Source of the DNA: CAYREX01 sp964423505
Lineage (GTDB): Bacteria > Fermentibacterota > Fermentibacteria > Fermentibacterales > JCC-6
Length of the DNA: 64,000 nt
NCBI GenBank assembly: GCA_964423505.1
Contig: CAYREX010000003.1
Coordinates: forward strand, 62,001-126,000
Direction: 5' to 3'
The translations under genes and the position numbers were made by a program. This document shows, piece by piece, positions 28,634-37,509 of the stretch (position 1 is the stretch's first letter; every line of letters starts with the position of its first letter). The notes beneath the pieces were generated by a model. That model worked only from the letters and a program-made list of their open reading frames with translations. It did no database searches and had not been told where the DNA came from.

Positions 28634-30190
28634 ATGCCTCGCAGCATCGCAGCAGCCCTCGTCCTGACCATGGCCCTCTCGGCAGGCTCTCTGGTCATGC
28701 TGGAGGGAGACCTCTCCGGCCTCGACCACGGCCGCAGGGAGGGGCTCACCCCCCTCTTCGTCGGCAGGGAGCACTCCATAGCGCTCCTCTCCGGAAGCGC
28801 CGAGGACGCCCCCGAGCACACGGTCCTCGACCCCGTGGCCGCACCGGTCGGCGACTACCGCATCGCCTTCCTCGCGGACCCGCTGGCAGCTGCGATCGTT
28901 GCGGACTACGGCGAGGTTCTCCTCGAAAACGACGAGATGGTCCTCCTCCTGCCCGACCGCCCCCTGCCCGACGCGGCCATACCCGGCGTGCACCTGGTGG
29001 TCCCGCTCAGGGAGACCGTATGGCCGGCCGGCTCGTCCTTCCTGCTGCGTGACAGGGGCCGCGACGGCTACGTCGAGGACATAGCGGCGGCGGTCGACCA
29101 GGACACCATCATGGCCTACACCCAGCAGTTCCAGAACTACCAGACCAGGCACTCCAGCACCGACAACTACGACACCTGCTGCGACTGGGTGGACACCAAG
29201 ATGGAGACCTACGGCGTCGAGGCCGAGCAGCAGACCTTCCACACCCTCGGCTACGAGTGCCAGAACGTCGTCGGCGAGATGGCAGGGGTGGAGGACTCCA
29301 CCAAGATTTGGATAATATGCGGCCATCTCGACTCGACATCGCCGTCCCCCCAGACCAACGCCCCGGGGGCCGATGACAACGGCAGCGGCTCGGCGGCGGT
29401 CCTGGAGGCGGCCAGGGTCATGTCACAGTACGACTTCCGCTACACCGTCCGGTTCGTCCTCTTCGGCGGAGAGGAGCAGGGCCTGTACGGCAGCGAGTAC
29501 TACGCCGAGCAGGCCAGCCTTGCCGGCGACGACATACTGGGCGTGGTCAACCTGGACATGATCTACTACGGGCCTCCGGGAGACGACGTCCTCTGGGTGC
29601 CCTACAACACCCAGTCCACCGGCCTCGCCATGGCGATGGAGGCCATCTGCGACACGCACGTGCCCTCGCTGGAGACCTTCGTCGAGTACAACCCCTCCAT
29701 AACCTACAGCGACCACGCGTCGTTCTGGGCCGAGGGGTATGCGGCGGTCCTGGGCATAGAGCGTGAGGTCTTCAGCAACCCCTACTACCACCAGACCACG
29801 GACCTGCTGGAGAACTACGTCGAGTACTTCCCCTTCGGTACCGACTGCACCAGGGGCGCGATAGCCACCGTGGCCTACCTGGCGGAGCCGGTCGGGCCGA
29901 CGGGCGTTGGCGGGACGGGCAGCACAGTCCCGTCGCCGCTGGTCCTCTCCGTGGCGCCCAACCCGGCTTACGGCAGCGCCACGCTCAGCCTTGGCGGCGG
30001 CCACACCGGTCCGGTGAGTTACTCCCTCTACGACGTCTCGGGCAGACGCGTGATGGAGGGGACGGCCTCCCTGGACGACGGCTCGGCCACGCTCGAGCTC
30101 GGGGCGGCTCCCGCCGGCGCCTACCTGCTGCGGGTGATATCGCCCGGTGGGTCCGACGCCTCGACCCGCCTCCTCCTGCTCGGACGCTGA
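28634..30190 (+). CDS. Secreted M28-family zinc aminopeptidase with C-terminal sorting domain
   Basis: A 518-residue exported peptidase. The two-zinc M28 motifs are present: GHLDST, GADDNGSGSAAVLEAARVM, FGGEEQGLYGSEYY, NLDMI, and YSDHASFWAEGYAAV with a final His in NPYYHQTTD. An N-terminal propeptide of about 150 residues lies before the catalytic part. The C-terminal 80 residues (VAPNPAYGSATLSL, YSLYDVSGRRVMEG, GAYLLRVISPGG) match T9SS type A sorting domains, suggesting export through a type IX-like system and surface attachment. AAGGAG lies before the ATG. Confidence 0.88.
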   Translation: MPRSIAAALVLTMALSAGSLVMLEGDLSGLDHGRREGLTPLFVGREHSIALLSGSAEDAPEHTVLDPVAAPVGDYRIAFLADPLAAAIVADYGEVLLENDEMVLLLPDRPLPDAAIPGVHLVVPLRETVWPAGSSFLLRDRGRDGYVEDIAAAVDQDTIMAYTQQFQNYQTRHSSTDNYDTCCDWVDTKMETYGVEAEQQTFHTLGYECQNVVGEMAGVEDSTKIWIICGHLDSTSPSPQTNAPGADDNGSGSAAVLEAARVMSQYDFRYTVRFVLFGGEEQGLYGSEYYAEQASLAGDDILGVVNLDMIYYGPPGDDVLWVPYNTQSTGLAMAMEAICDTHVPSLETFVEYNPSITYSDHASFWAEGYAAVLGIEREVFSNPYYHQTTDLLENYVEYFPFGTDCTRGAIATVAYLAEPVGPTGVGGTGSTVPSPLVLSVAPNPAYGSATLSLGGGHTGPVSYSLYDVSGRRVMEGTASLDDGSATLELGAAPAGAYLLRVISPGGSDASTRLLLLGR

Positions 30191-30240
30191 CCCGCGCCGT
30201 GGAGACGGAGGAAGAGAGCCGGAAGGCCGGAACCGGGAAG

Positions 30241-30678
30241 ATGACGAGCATGGGCAGGAGAGCAGCAGCGACCGCCCTCATGGCCGCCCTGGCGCTGGCG
30301 GCCTGCGACAGCGACCCGACCGGCGGAGGGTCCGTGACCGGGGGCGACTGGAGCGGTACCGCCATGGACAGCGTACCGCTCACGTTCACGGTGAGCGGGG
30401 ACGAGGTCCGACGGATGACCCTGGAGATCACATACGACCTCGGACAGGTGCCGGACACCACGGTCACCTGGGTCTTCGACGCCGACATCGTCAACGACGG
30501 CTTCCAGTACCTGGAGATGACCGGGGTGACGCCCTACTCCTTCAGCCTGGACGTCAGCGGGACCTTCGACCCGCCGGGCGCGGTCTCGGGGACACTGTCG
30601 ACCTCGGCGAGCTACGACTCGGCGGGTGTCGGCGAGGAGGACTCGCTGGCCGGGAGCTGGAGCGCCACCCCCGACTGA
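30241..30678 (+). CDS. Lipoprotein, unknown function
   Basis: A 145-residue protein with signal peptide and lipobox LALAAC, followed by a Gly/Thr-rich linker and a small beta-sandwich-like domain. It is convergent with the next gene. ATG 30241 or 30250 are both plausible; an in-frame ATG at 30199 gives an unlikely charged leader. No family recognised. Confidence 0.55.
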   Translation: MTSMGRRAAATALMAALALAACDSDPTGGGSVTGGDWSGTAMDSVPLTFTVSGDEVRRMTLEITYDLGQVPDTTVTWVFDADIVNDGFQYLEMTGVTPYSFSLDVSGTFDPPGAVSGTLSTSASYDSAGVGEEDSLAGSWSATPD

Positions 30679-30693
30679 CCGGCCGGGTCCGGC

Positions 30694-31209
30694 TCAGATG
30701 GTCCGGTAGAGCTCCAGCATCCAACCGGCGAGACCCTCCTCGCCCCGCCATTCCGGGTCGGGCGTGAGGTGCTCGGTTACGCCGTCCTCTATCATCCTGT
30801 CGTCCAGGTGCAGGACCTCGCCCGACTCGTCGTACCAGGTGCGGTACTCCCATACCGGGCCGGTGCCGTTCCTGAAGGCGTAGAGCATGAACGCCGGGTA
30901 GGTCTCGTCGCCGGAGCCCCGGTAGAGAACCTCTACGTATTCCCGGTGTGCGGCGATCTCAGCGGAGAAGATGCCCAGCTCCAGCTCGCTCTCACCGCCC
31001 TCCGCGTCCCAGTAGAGGTCGACCTCGGTCAGGTAGATGCCCACGGCCGGGTACTGGCGGCCGTCGGCGTTCACCACCACGCTGGTCCTGTAGAGGGTGG
31101 AGTCGGATGCGGCCTGCATGGCCTCACCGTACTCCGCGCGGATGTCCTCTACGACCGGCGGGGCATCCGGCAGGGCGATGGCGGAGAGGAGCAGCATCGG
31201 GATGAGCAT
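30694..31209 (-). CDS. Secreted protein, unknown function
   Basis: A 171-residue exported protein with a short signal peptide (MLIPMLLLSAIALPDA). The mature domain is rich in Tyr, Trp and acidic residues (YLTEVDLYWDAEGGESELELG and others) and looks like a small cystatin/NTF2-sized alpha-beta fold, but no family was recognised. GGAGG lies 6 bases before the ATG. It converges with the lipoprotein gene 15 bp away. Confidence 0.5.
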   Translation of the reverse strand: MLIPMLLLSAIALPDAPPVVEDIRAEYGEAMQAASDSTLYRTSVVVNADGRQYPAVGIYLTEVDLYWDAEGGESELELGIFSAEIAAHREYVEVLYRGSGDETYPAFMLYAFRNGTGPVWEYRTWYDESGEVLHLDDRMIEDGVTEHLTPDPEWRGEEGLAGWMLELYRTI

Positions 31210-31284
31210 AATGGGCCTCCAGTGCTGAAGGTGCGGCAGCAGGCCGCCCGGGGTCCGTCCGACCTACGATAAGACGGAGGCGGC

Positions 31285-31320
31285 GGGCGGGCTACCCGCA
31301 CATACATGGGTAGCCGCCCC
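31285..31320. terminator. Hairpin in a gene-poor stretch
   Basis: GGGCGGGCTACCC (31285-31297) pairs with GGGTAGCCGCCCC (31308-31320) with one bulged G and a 10-base loop. It lies at the 3' end of the truncated minus-strand gene fragment and could terminate it. Confidence 0.4.
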
Positions 31321-31418
31321 GACTCCGACTCCAGTCGCTCCCTCACCGACATGAGGCCGGAGGCCTTGCCCCCCACCTCGCCGCCGCCGATGACGGCAGG
31401 CACGGCCCGTTCCCGCAT
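31300..31418 (-). pseudogene. 5' fragment of a PEP synthase/pyruvate phosphate dikinase-like gene
   Basis: A start with good spacing (GGGAG, 7 bases, ATG 31418) encodes MRERAVPAVIGGGEVGGKAS then GLMSVRERLESESGRLPMYV. The GGKxxGL element followed by a helix and then xxVRVPR is the standard N-terminus of PEP-utilising enzymes and related pyruvate, phosphate dikinase-like proteins. After about 40 residues similarity stops at the hairpin region, and the frame continues only as Pro/Arg-rich shadow. The rest of the gene, normally more than 800 residues, is absent, so this is most likely a leftover of a deleted gene. Confidence 0.4.
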
Positions 31419-31439
31419 TGTCAGACTCCCGCTCCAGCT

Positions 31440-31457
31440 TCCGCAGGCGCCTGCGGA
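31440..31457. terminator. 18-bp perfect palindrome
   Basis: CCGCAGGCGCCTGCGG at 31441-31456, extended by a T-A pair, lies 22 bp before the start of the PEP-synthase-like fragment and 23 bp after the stop of the small membrane protein gene on the same strand. It could be a terminator for the latter or an operator; it has no U tract. Confidence 0.35.
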
Positions 31458-31479
31458 CAGTCGTCCACCGGCCGCGTGG

Positions 31480-31641
31480 CTACGCTCCCAGGCCCAGGGC
31501 CCGGCCCAGGTACCAGGGCCATATCAGGAGGGCCAGCACGGCCTGCCAGAAGGTCAGGTGGACGTAGCCGATGGCGAAGAGCCATCCCGCTACCCAGAAC
31601 GCGCCTCCAGCTCCCTCGCTGCACTTCACCCTCGCCGCCAT
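31480..31641 (-). CDS. Small integral membrane protein
   Basis: A 53-residue protein with one long hydrophobic hairpin: FWVAGWLFAIGYVHLTFWQAV then LALLIWPWYLGRALG. This pattern (WLFTIGF.HLSFWQ..LALFIWPYYLG) recurs in short uncharacterised proteins of Gram-negative bacteria. A GGAGAGGAG stretch precedes the ATG. The open frame extends to 31725, but those codons lie before the site. Confidence 0.6.
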   Translation of the reverse strand: MAARVKCSEGAGGAFWVAGWLFAIGYVHLTFWQAVLALLIWPWYLGRALGLGA

Positions 31642-31794
31642 CCGATGCTCCTCTCCGGTTGGGTCATCCTGCCCCGGCAGTATAATCCCGGACGGCCTGC
31701 ATGCAAGCCGCGTAAAGCTGGACAAGGGCGACCCGCAGAGTTAGTTACTCTTCGTATGGGCAACGGAGATTGCGCTGGAGGGGGCTGGAGGAGC

Positions 31795-34700
31795 ATGGGG
31801 CTCGACCCGCTTACCGGGCTCCACGACAGGAGCCACCTCGATGTCCTGGAACGGGAGTTCAGGGAGCGCATAGAGCCCTGGTCGCTCATCATGCTGGACA
31901 TCGACCACTTCAAGCTGGTCAACGATATATACGGTCACCTGATGGGGGACGAGGTCCTCAGGCAGGTGGCGCTGAACCTCCAGGCGAGCCTCAAGCGGAC
32001 CGACACCGCCCTCCGGTTCGGCGGCGACGAGCTCATGGCCGTCCTGCCCGCCACGACCGGAGACGGCGCCCTCGACCTGGCCCAGCGACTGGTCTACGAC
32101 GTCGAGCGCCAGAGCTTCCCCCGGGGGCTCCGGGTCACCGTCTCCCTCGGCGTAACCACCGACCGGGGGGAGGACTCCTCCCTGCAGGACCTGGTGGACA
32201 GGGCGGACAAGGCGCTCTACAGGGCGAAGGAGTCCGGGCGGGGCAGGTTCTTCTTCTACTCGGAGGATCTGGTGGAGCGGGACTCCACCGAGGTCAGCTT
32301 CACCCACATGGTCGGCAGGCGAGGGGAGCTGCAGAAGCTCAGGCACCTGCTGGAGGAGGCGGTGGGGGAGGGGGCCCGGTTCGCACTCATCTCCGGGGAG
32401 ATGGGGGTGGGAAAGAGCCGCCTGGTGGACGAGCTGCTGAACTACTGCGACTTCATGAAGGCCATGGTGGTCCGCAGCACCGCGGCGGAGCACGTGGGGC
32501 TCGAGCCCTACGCCCTGCTGGTCGGGCCCCTGCGCGAGGCGCTGGACAGGCTCTCCACGAGGGAGCTGGACCGGGTCAGGAGGCGCATAGAGCCCGTACA
32601 CCCGGCTACGCTGGAGCTCTTCCCGGAGCTCCGGGCCGAGTCGCTGGACGACACCATGTACTTCAGGGAGGAGAGGCTGCGCTTCAGGATATTCCAGGAC
32701 ATCGCGGTCCTGGTCTCCTCCATATCCGCCTCGAGGCCGCTGGTCATGGTCCTGGACAACCTGCAGTGGGCGGGGGAGCCGGACGTCTCGATACTCTCGT
32801 TCGTCGCCAGGAACACCGCCGACGCCCACGTGATGTACGTCTGCCTCCTGAGGCCGTCGGAGACGGAGAGGGAGACCATGGGCGTGCTCCGGGCCATACG
32901 CTCCTCGGTACCGCTGCTCCAGGTCGAGCTCGGCAACCTCACCCCTCACGACGCCCGGAACATGATTCTCTTCGCCCTGAAGGACCCGAACGTCCCGAAG
33001 GAGCTGCAGGACTTCCTGATATCCCAGAGCGGATGCAACCCGCTCTTCCTCCGTGAGCTGCTTGAGTCGATGGTCGCGTCCGGACACATCAGCACCGGCA
33101 GGTCCGGCGAGAAGAACTACGCCCTGCCGGAGGAGCGTGAGCTCCCCGAGACGCTGGCGCAGGTGGTAACCGCCAGGCTCTCCGGGGTGGACGAGCAGAC
33201 CCGCGACCTCCTGCGCATAGCATCCCTCTCTCCCGAGCGGCTCTCCATACCGCTCCTGGAGGCGGTCACCGGGACCGACCAGGTGGAGCTGGCCAGGCGC
33301 ATCGACAGGTGCATACAGGTCGGCCTACTGGAGGAGGTGCGGCAGGGTGGTCTGGAGGTCGGGCTCCGGTTCGCGCACGGGGCGGTGCGCGACTTCCTGG
33401 CCTCCGGCCTGCCCGGGTCGCTCAGGCAGACCTACCACATGCGGATGGCCTCCTACTTCCGTCTGTTCTACGAGGCCGGCTCCGACGAGCTGCTGGCGGC
33501 GGTGGCCTACCACTACGCTGGGAGCCTGGACGACGAGAACGCCGCCAGGTTCAGCCTGCTCGCCGCCAGACAGGCCTTCTCCAGGGGCGCCAACAGAGAC
33601 GCCGTCCGCTGGTACCGGGAGTACCTGCGGAGGGTGGACGAGGAAGCCGTCGGAAGGGTCGAGCTGTTCAGGGCACACGTCAACCTGGGAATGCTCTGCA
33701 CGATGGGCGGCCGGACCGAGGAGGCGCACCGCCTGCTCGAGAGGGCCCTGCAGATGGCCGGCATGCCGGAGGAGGAGGCGGCGGTCCACTACAGGCTCGG
33801 CCGGAACTACCACAACAGGAGCATGTTCCCCGAGGCGCTCTCCAGCTTCGACAGGGCGGTCAGCCTCTGCAGCGAGAGCGATGGAGAGGGGGACGTGGTC
33901 CTGGGGACTATGGTGGACGCGCTTCTCTGGGCATCCTTCATAATGCGGATGCAGGGCCGCTACGACGAGGCGATGGCCGCAGTGGACAGGGCGGACGAGC
34001 TGCTCGGCGGACTCGACTCCGAGCGCGTGGAGTCGCTGGCCGGCCTGAGCTGCGCCAGGAGGGCGGACGTCCTGTCCGACAGGGGCCAGCGCGATGACGC
34101 CCTGCTCCTCTACGAGAAGGCGCTATCCATGAGCCGCGATGCGGCGGACATCCACCTGGAGTCGCTGGTCCTGAACAACATGCACGGCCTCTACGGCAGC
34201 AGGGGAGACTACCCGGCAATGCTGGAGGCCCTGGAGAGGGCCCTGGAGCTGAGCAGGAGGATGGACGAGAGGATCGGCATGGCCATCGCATACTACAACC
34301 TGGCCGAGTACCACCAGACACTGAACATGACCGACCTGGCGGAGGACTACTACCGCCAGTACATGGAGCTGAACGACACCATCGGCAACGAGCTCGGAAT
34401 AGGCTACGGCCGTTTCGGTCTCGGCTCGCTCCAGCTGCAGCGGGGCGACCTGGACGCCGCCCGGGGGAGCCTGGAGGGGGCCCTCGAGGTCTTCGGGGAG
34501 CTTGGCTGCACCAGGATGTGCATACACGGCAGGCTGATGCTGGCCGGGCTGGCGCTGCGCGCCGGCGACTGCGACGAGGCTCTCGCCCTCCTTCCGGAGA
34601 GGGATGACGACGGCTGGGAGCCGGCCTTCGAGGGTGAGAGGGACTTCACCGAGGGGCTCATCCTGCTGGAGTGCGCAGGCTCCGGGGCCGCGGATGACGC

Positions 34701-34998
34701 GGAGAGGGCCCTGGAGCTCCTCCGCCGATCCGTCTCCGGACCGGATGGCCTGGAGGACCTGGATATCCCGGAGCGCTTCGGCACCCTGGCCAGGGCGCTC
34801 CTCGAGGCCGGAAGGGCCGGCGAGGCGGACGACGTCCTCCGGAAGGGCGCCGAGCTCCTCTCCCGGAGGCTGGCCAGGATACCCTCCTACACGGTCAGGC
34901 GGAACCTGATGTCAAGGCCTGAGCTGGGCGGCTTCCAGGCTCTCTGCCGGGAGCGCCGGGTGGCCCCGGGCGGAGAGGACGGCCCGGCCGGCGGCTGA
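31795..34998 (+). CDS. GGDEF-AAA/STAND ATPase-TPR fusion protein
   Basis: A protein of about 1067 residues. Residues 1-160 form a diguanylate cyclase domain (LDIDHFKLVNDIYGHLMGDE; active-site RFGGDEL at 74-80); the inhibitory RxxD site is not conserved (KRTD). A STAND/AAA ATPase follows: GRRGEL, Walker A GEMGVGKS at 201-208 and a Walker B-like LVMVLDNLQWAG, as in MalT/adenylate-cyclase-type signalling ATPases. The last 500 residues are TPR-like helical repeats. It probably makes c-di-GMP in response to a ligand or partner sensed by the ATPase/TPR part. ATG 31795 has GGAGG-rich sequence upstream; ATG 31756 is also possible. The frame open to 31306 is not coding. Confidence 0.85.
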   Translation: MGLDPLTGLHDRSHLDVLEREFRERIEPWSLIMLDIDHFKLVNDIYGHLMGDEVLRQVALNLQASLKRTDTALRFGGDELMAVLPATTGDGALDLAQRLVYDVERQSFPRGLRVTVSLGVTTDRGEDSSLQDLVDRADKALYRAKESGRGRFFFYSEDLVERDSTEVSFTHMVGRRGELQKLRHLLEEAVGEGARFALISGEMGVGKSRLVDELLNYCDFMKAMVVRSTAAEHVGLEPYALLVGPLREALDRLSTRELDRVRRRIEPVHPATLELFPELRAESLDDTMYFREERLRFRIFQDIAVLVSSISASRPLVMVLDNLQWAGEPDVSILSFVARNTADAHVMYVCLLRPSETERETMGVLRAIRSSVPLLQVELGNLTPHDARNMILFALKDPNVPKELQDFLISQSGCNPLFLRELLESMVASGHISTGRSGEKNYALPEERELPETLAQVVTARLSGVDEQTRDLLRIASLSPERLSIPLLEAVTGTDQVELARRIDRCIQVGLLEEVRQGGLEVGLRFAHGAVRDFLASGLPGSLRQTYHMRMASYFRLFYEAGSDELLAAVAYHYAGSLDDENAARFSLLAARQAFSRGANRDAVRWYREYLRRVDEEAVGRVELFRAHVNLGMLCTMGGRTEEAHRLLERALQMAGMPEEEAAVHYRLGRNYHNRSMFPEALSSFDRAVSLCSESDGEGDVVLGTMVDALLWASFIMRMQGRYDEAMAAVDRADELLGGLDSERVESLAGLSCARRADVLSDRGQRDDALLLYEKALSMSRDAADIHLESLVLNNMHGLYGSRGDYPAMLEALERALELSRRMDERIGMAIAYYNLAEYHQTLNMTDLAEDYYRQYMELNDTIGNELGIGYGRFGLGSLQLQRGDLDAARGSLEGALEVFGELGCTRMCIHGRLMLAGLALRAGDCDEALALLPERDDDGWEPAFEGERDFTEGLILLECAGSGAADDAERALELLRRSVSGPDGLEDLDIPERFGTLARALLEAGRAGEADDVLRKGAELLSRRLARIPSYTVRRNLMSRPELGGFQALCRERRVAPGGEDGPAGG

Positions 34999-35116
34999 GC
35001 CCTCCATCCGGGGCGCCCGCTTCATGCGGGACTCCCGCTCAACCTGTATATTTCCCGGGTATGACTGCAAAGCGCGCCGACCACGACGCTCCCCCCGGAT
35101 ATCCGAGAGGCGACAC

Positions 35117-36319
35117 ATGCTCACAGACGCGATGAAGCTCAGGCTCCTAGGGGGCCTCGAGAAGACAATGGAGAGAGGTACCTACAAGAGCGAGAGGATA
35201 ATACGCTCCCGGCAGGGCACCGAGGTGGACGTGCTCGGCAGGGGGGAGGTCCTGAACTTCTGCGCCAACAACTACCTGGGCCTCTCGGGCGACCAGAGGC
35301 TCGTCGACAGGGCCGTCCGGGTGCTGGAGGAGCGCGGTTTCGGCCTCTCGTCCGTGCGGTTCATCTGCGGCACCCAGGACCTCCACCGGGAGCTGGAGGA
35401 GCGCATAGCGTCATTCCTCGGCATGGAGGACGCCATCCTCTACTCCAGCTGCTTCGACGCCAACGGCGGCCTCTTCGAGCCGCTCCTGGGCGATGCCGAC
35501 GCGGTCATATCCGACCAGCTCAACCACGCCTCCATCATAGACGGCATAAGGCTCTGCAAGGCCAAGCGTTACAGGTACGCGCACGCCGACATGGAGGACC
35601 TGGAGGCAGCCCTCGTCCACTCGAGGGAGGCGGCCTGCAGGGCGGTGGTGACCGACGGCGTATTCTCCATGGACGGCGAGACGGCGCCCCTGGGCGAGAT
35701 ATGCGACCTGGCCGAGCGGTACGACGCCCTGGTCGTAGTGGACGACTCCCACGCCACCGGCTTCGTCGGCGAGCACGGGCGTGGCACACCTGAGCTGTGC
35801 GGTGTCGAGGGCAGGGTCGACGTGGTCACCAGCACGTTCGGGAAGGCGCTGGGCGGGGCGTCCGGCGGCTTCACCGCCGGGCCGGCGGAGGTCGTGGAGA
35901 CGCTCCGCCAGCGCTCCCGGCCATACCTGTTCAGCAACACCCTGGCGCCGGTCATCGCCGGGGTCACCCTGGCCGTGCTGGACATCATAGAGGAGTCGGG
36001 CGAGGAGCGGAGGAGGCTGCTGGAGAACCAGCGACGCTTCAGGGCCGGTATGTCGGAGGCCGGCTTCAGGCTTGTACAGGGAGACCACCCGATAGTCCCG
36101 GTGATGCTCGGACACCTGGAGGACGACGCGGTCATGGCCCAGAGGCTCGCCGCCGGGCTCCTGGAGAGGGGCATCTACGTGATAGGCTTCTTCTACCCGG
36201 TGGTCCCCCGGGGCCAGGCCAGGATAAGGGTCCAGCTCTCCGCGGCCCACACTGCGGAGCAGGTGGAGAGGTGCGTGGACGCCTTCACCGGTGCGGCCCG
36301 GGAACTCGGCATACTCTGA
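35117..36319 (+). CDS. kbl: Glycine C-acetyltransferase (2-amino-3-ketobutyrate CoA ligase)
   Basis: A 400-residue PLP enzyme almost colinear with characterised Kbl: FCANNYLGLSGDQ, YSSCFDANGGLFEPLLGDAD, NHASIIDGIRLCKAKRYRY, and Lys243 in TFGKALGGASGGF. It converts 2-amino-3-ketobutyrate plus CoA to glycine and acetyl-CoA, completing threonine catabolism with the Tdh encoded at 43661-44632. The start is ATG 35117; upstream codons to 35024 are not similar to Kbl. A palindromic terminator follows the stop. Confidence 0.93.
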   Translation: MLTDAMKLRLLGGLEKTMERGTYKSERIIRSRQGTEVDVLGRGEVLNFCANNYLGLSGDQRLVDRAVRVLEERGFGLSSVRFICGTQDLHRELEERIASFLGMEDAILYSSCFDANGGLFEPLLGDADAVISDQLNHASIIDGIRLCKAKRYRYAHADMEDLEAALVHSREAACRAVVTDGVFSMDGETAPLGEICDLAERYDALVVVDDSHATGFVGEHGRGTPELCGVEGRVDVVTSTFGKALGGASGGFTAGPAEVVETLRQRSRPYLFSNTLAPVIAGVTLAVLDIIEESGEERRRLLENQRRFRAGMSEAGFRLVQGDHPIVPVMLGHLEDDAVMAQRLAAGLLERGIYVIGFFYPVVPRGQARIRVQLSAAHTAEQVERCVDAFTGAARELGIL

Positions 36320-36335
36320 CCCGCCGGCCGGCGGG
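36320..36335 (+). terminator. Palindromic terminator candidate after kbl
   Basis: CCCGCCGGCCGGCGGG is a perfect 16-bp palindrome beginning directly after the kbl stop, followed by TATT. It can form a tight GC hairpin. Confidence 0.5.
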
Positions 36336-36373
36336 TATTGCGGCTCCGCCCCGGCAATGAGATAGTACCCTCC

Positions 36374-37018
36374 ATGAGTAAGGAACTGGAGAGGCTCGAC
36401 GAGGCGCTGTTCGGGAAGGTACGCAGGGGGCTGCTCAGCCTTCTGATCCTGAACCGGGGCAGGCGCTTCTTCCTGCTGGAGCTCGTGGGGCTGCTCAGGA
36501 CCGGCAGGGGCTGCGTCCAGAGGGAGCTCGCCAACCTCGAGGGCGCCGGTATAGCCCGGCGTGAGCGGTCCGGCGTGCGGGTCTACTTCGACCTCTCCCC
36601 GGAGTGCCCCCTCTCGAAGGAGCTGGAAGCGCTCCTCCGGGGTATGGCCGACTTCCGGGAGAGCCTTGCCGCCGAGCTCCCGCCAGCGACCCCGGAGGGC
36701 CTGCCGGCACTGGCCGTGTCGCCGACCCGGCCGGGCCGGAGGCCGTCGCTCACCGTCATCTCCGTCTCACGGGAGCCGGACGGGCATCCGGAGGAGGAGG
36801 TCGGCAGGGCCGCGCTTCTCACCGGGACGGACGTTGACCTTCTGAGGTCGGCTCCCGAGGGCATAGGCCGTCTCATGGACTCCACTCCGGAGCTGGCATG
36901 GGCTCGGGACCGGGAGAATACCCTTATAGGGGATGCCGAGATCTTCGATACCGGCGGGGCTTCGGAGGAGGAGACCGGCACGCCGGACCTCTTCTCGAGC
37001 GCCGGCCTGGGATGGTGA
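36374..37018 (+). CDS. Winged-helix (ArsR-like) transcriptional regulator
   Basis: A 214-residue protein. Residues 5-85 are a winged helix of the type found at the N-terminus of nucleotidyltransferase-linked ArsR proteins: ALFGKVRRGLLSLLILNRGR, then ELVGLLRTGRGCVQREL and ANLEGAGIARRER. Instead of the usual nucleotidyltransferase motif (GSxARGE) the C-terminal 130 residues are unrelated and partly acidic. It is probably a DNA-binding regulator with an unknown effector domain. The ATG at 36374 is preferred over the in-frame start at 36338. Confidence 0.65.
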   Translation: MSKELERLDEALFGKVRRGLLSLLILNRGRRFFLLELVGLLRTGRGCVQRELANLEGAGIARRERSGVRVYFDLSPECPLSKELEALLRGMADFRESLAAELPPATPEGLPALAVSPTRPGRRPSLTVISVSREPDGHPEEEVGRAALLTGTDVDLLRSAPEGIGRLMDSTPELAWARDRENTLIGDAEIFDTGGASEEETGTPDLFSSAGLGW

Positions 37019-37031
37019 GTCGGCCGGGGGC

Positions 37032-37388
37032 CTAGTCCTTCTCGTCCTTTCGCACGTCGTTCATCAGGAACTCCACGTCCTCGCCGCCGCTGCCCACCTC
37101 GCGCTTCAGTATCATGAGGGAGCTGCCCAGGCAGCTTCCGACGGTGGCCACCATCCAGCCCTCCTTCTGCTTCCTCCCGATTATCTCGGCTATCTTGCCG
37201 CGGAGGCTCCAGAATACCTGGATGATGTCGTGCTGGTACACCCGACCGTCGTCCACCATGATGAGGACGTTCCCGCCTCCCACCTCTCCCAGCGCGGAGA
37301 CGCTCCAGCCGTCCCTCTCCTTCTCCTCGATGAGCTTCTTGAGCGCTCCGGCGCTCTTCCAGGTAGCGGGTACTATCAGGTGCCTCAA
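37032..37388 (-). CDS. Conserved-looking hypothetical protein
   Basis: A protein of about 118 residues from TTG 37388, which has GGAGG 7 bases upstream; an ATG at 37439 lies before that site. The sequence is a compact alpha-beta domain (HLIVPATWKSAGALKKLIEE, GGGNVLIMVDDGRVYQHDII) with a charged C-terminus. No family was recognised. It converges with the winged-helix gene 13 bp away. The 121 bp between it and the sulfatase gene show nothing clear. Confidence 0.5.
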   Translation of the reverse strand: MRHLIVPATWKSAGALKKLIEEKERDGWSVSALGEVGGGNVLIMVDDGRVYQHDIIQVFWSLRGKIAEIIGRKQKEGWMVATVGSCLGSSLMILKREVGSGGEDVEFLMNDVRKDEKD

Positions 37389-37509
37389 GGTCGGACCTCC
37401 GGTCGCTTCTCGCCCGGGGCGAGTCGTGCCAAGGTTCATCCGGACGCTCTTTCGGGCGCTCTACGCTCACGGGGATGAATAAGCAGAATCCGCCGCCGGG
37501 ACAACTCCC

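Noticed and set aside
31306..31794. N-terminal extension of the GGDEF protein
   Set aside because: The extension runs antisense to the small membrane protein and the PEP-synthase-like fragment, is Pro/Arg-rich, and lacks a ribosome-binding site.
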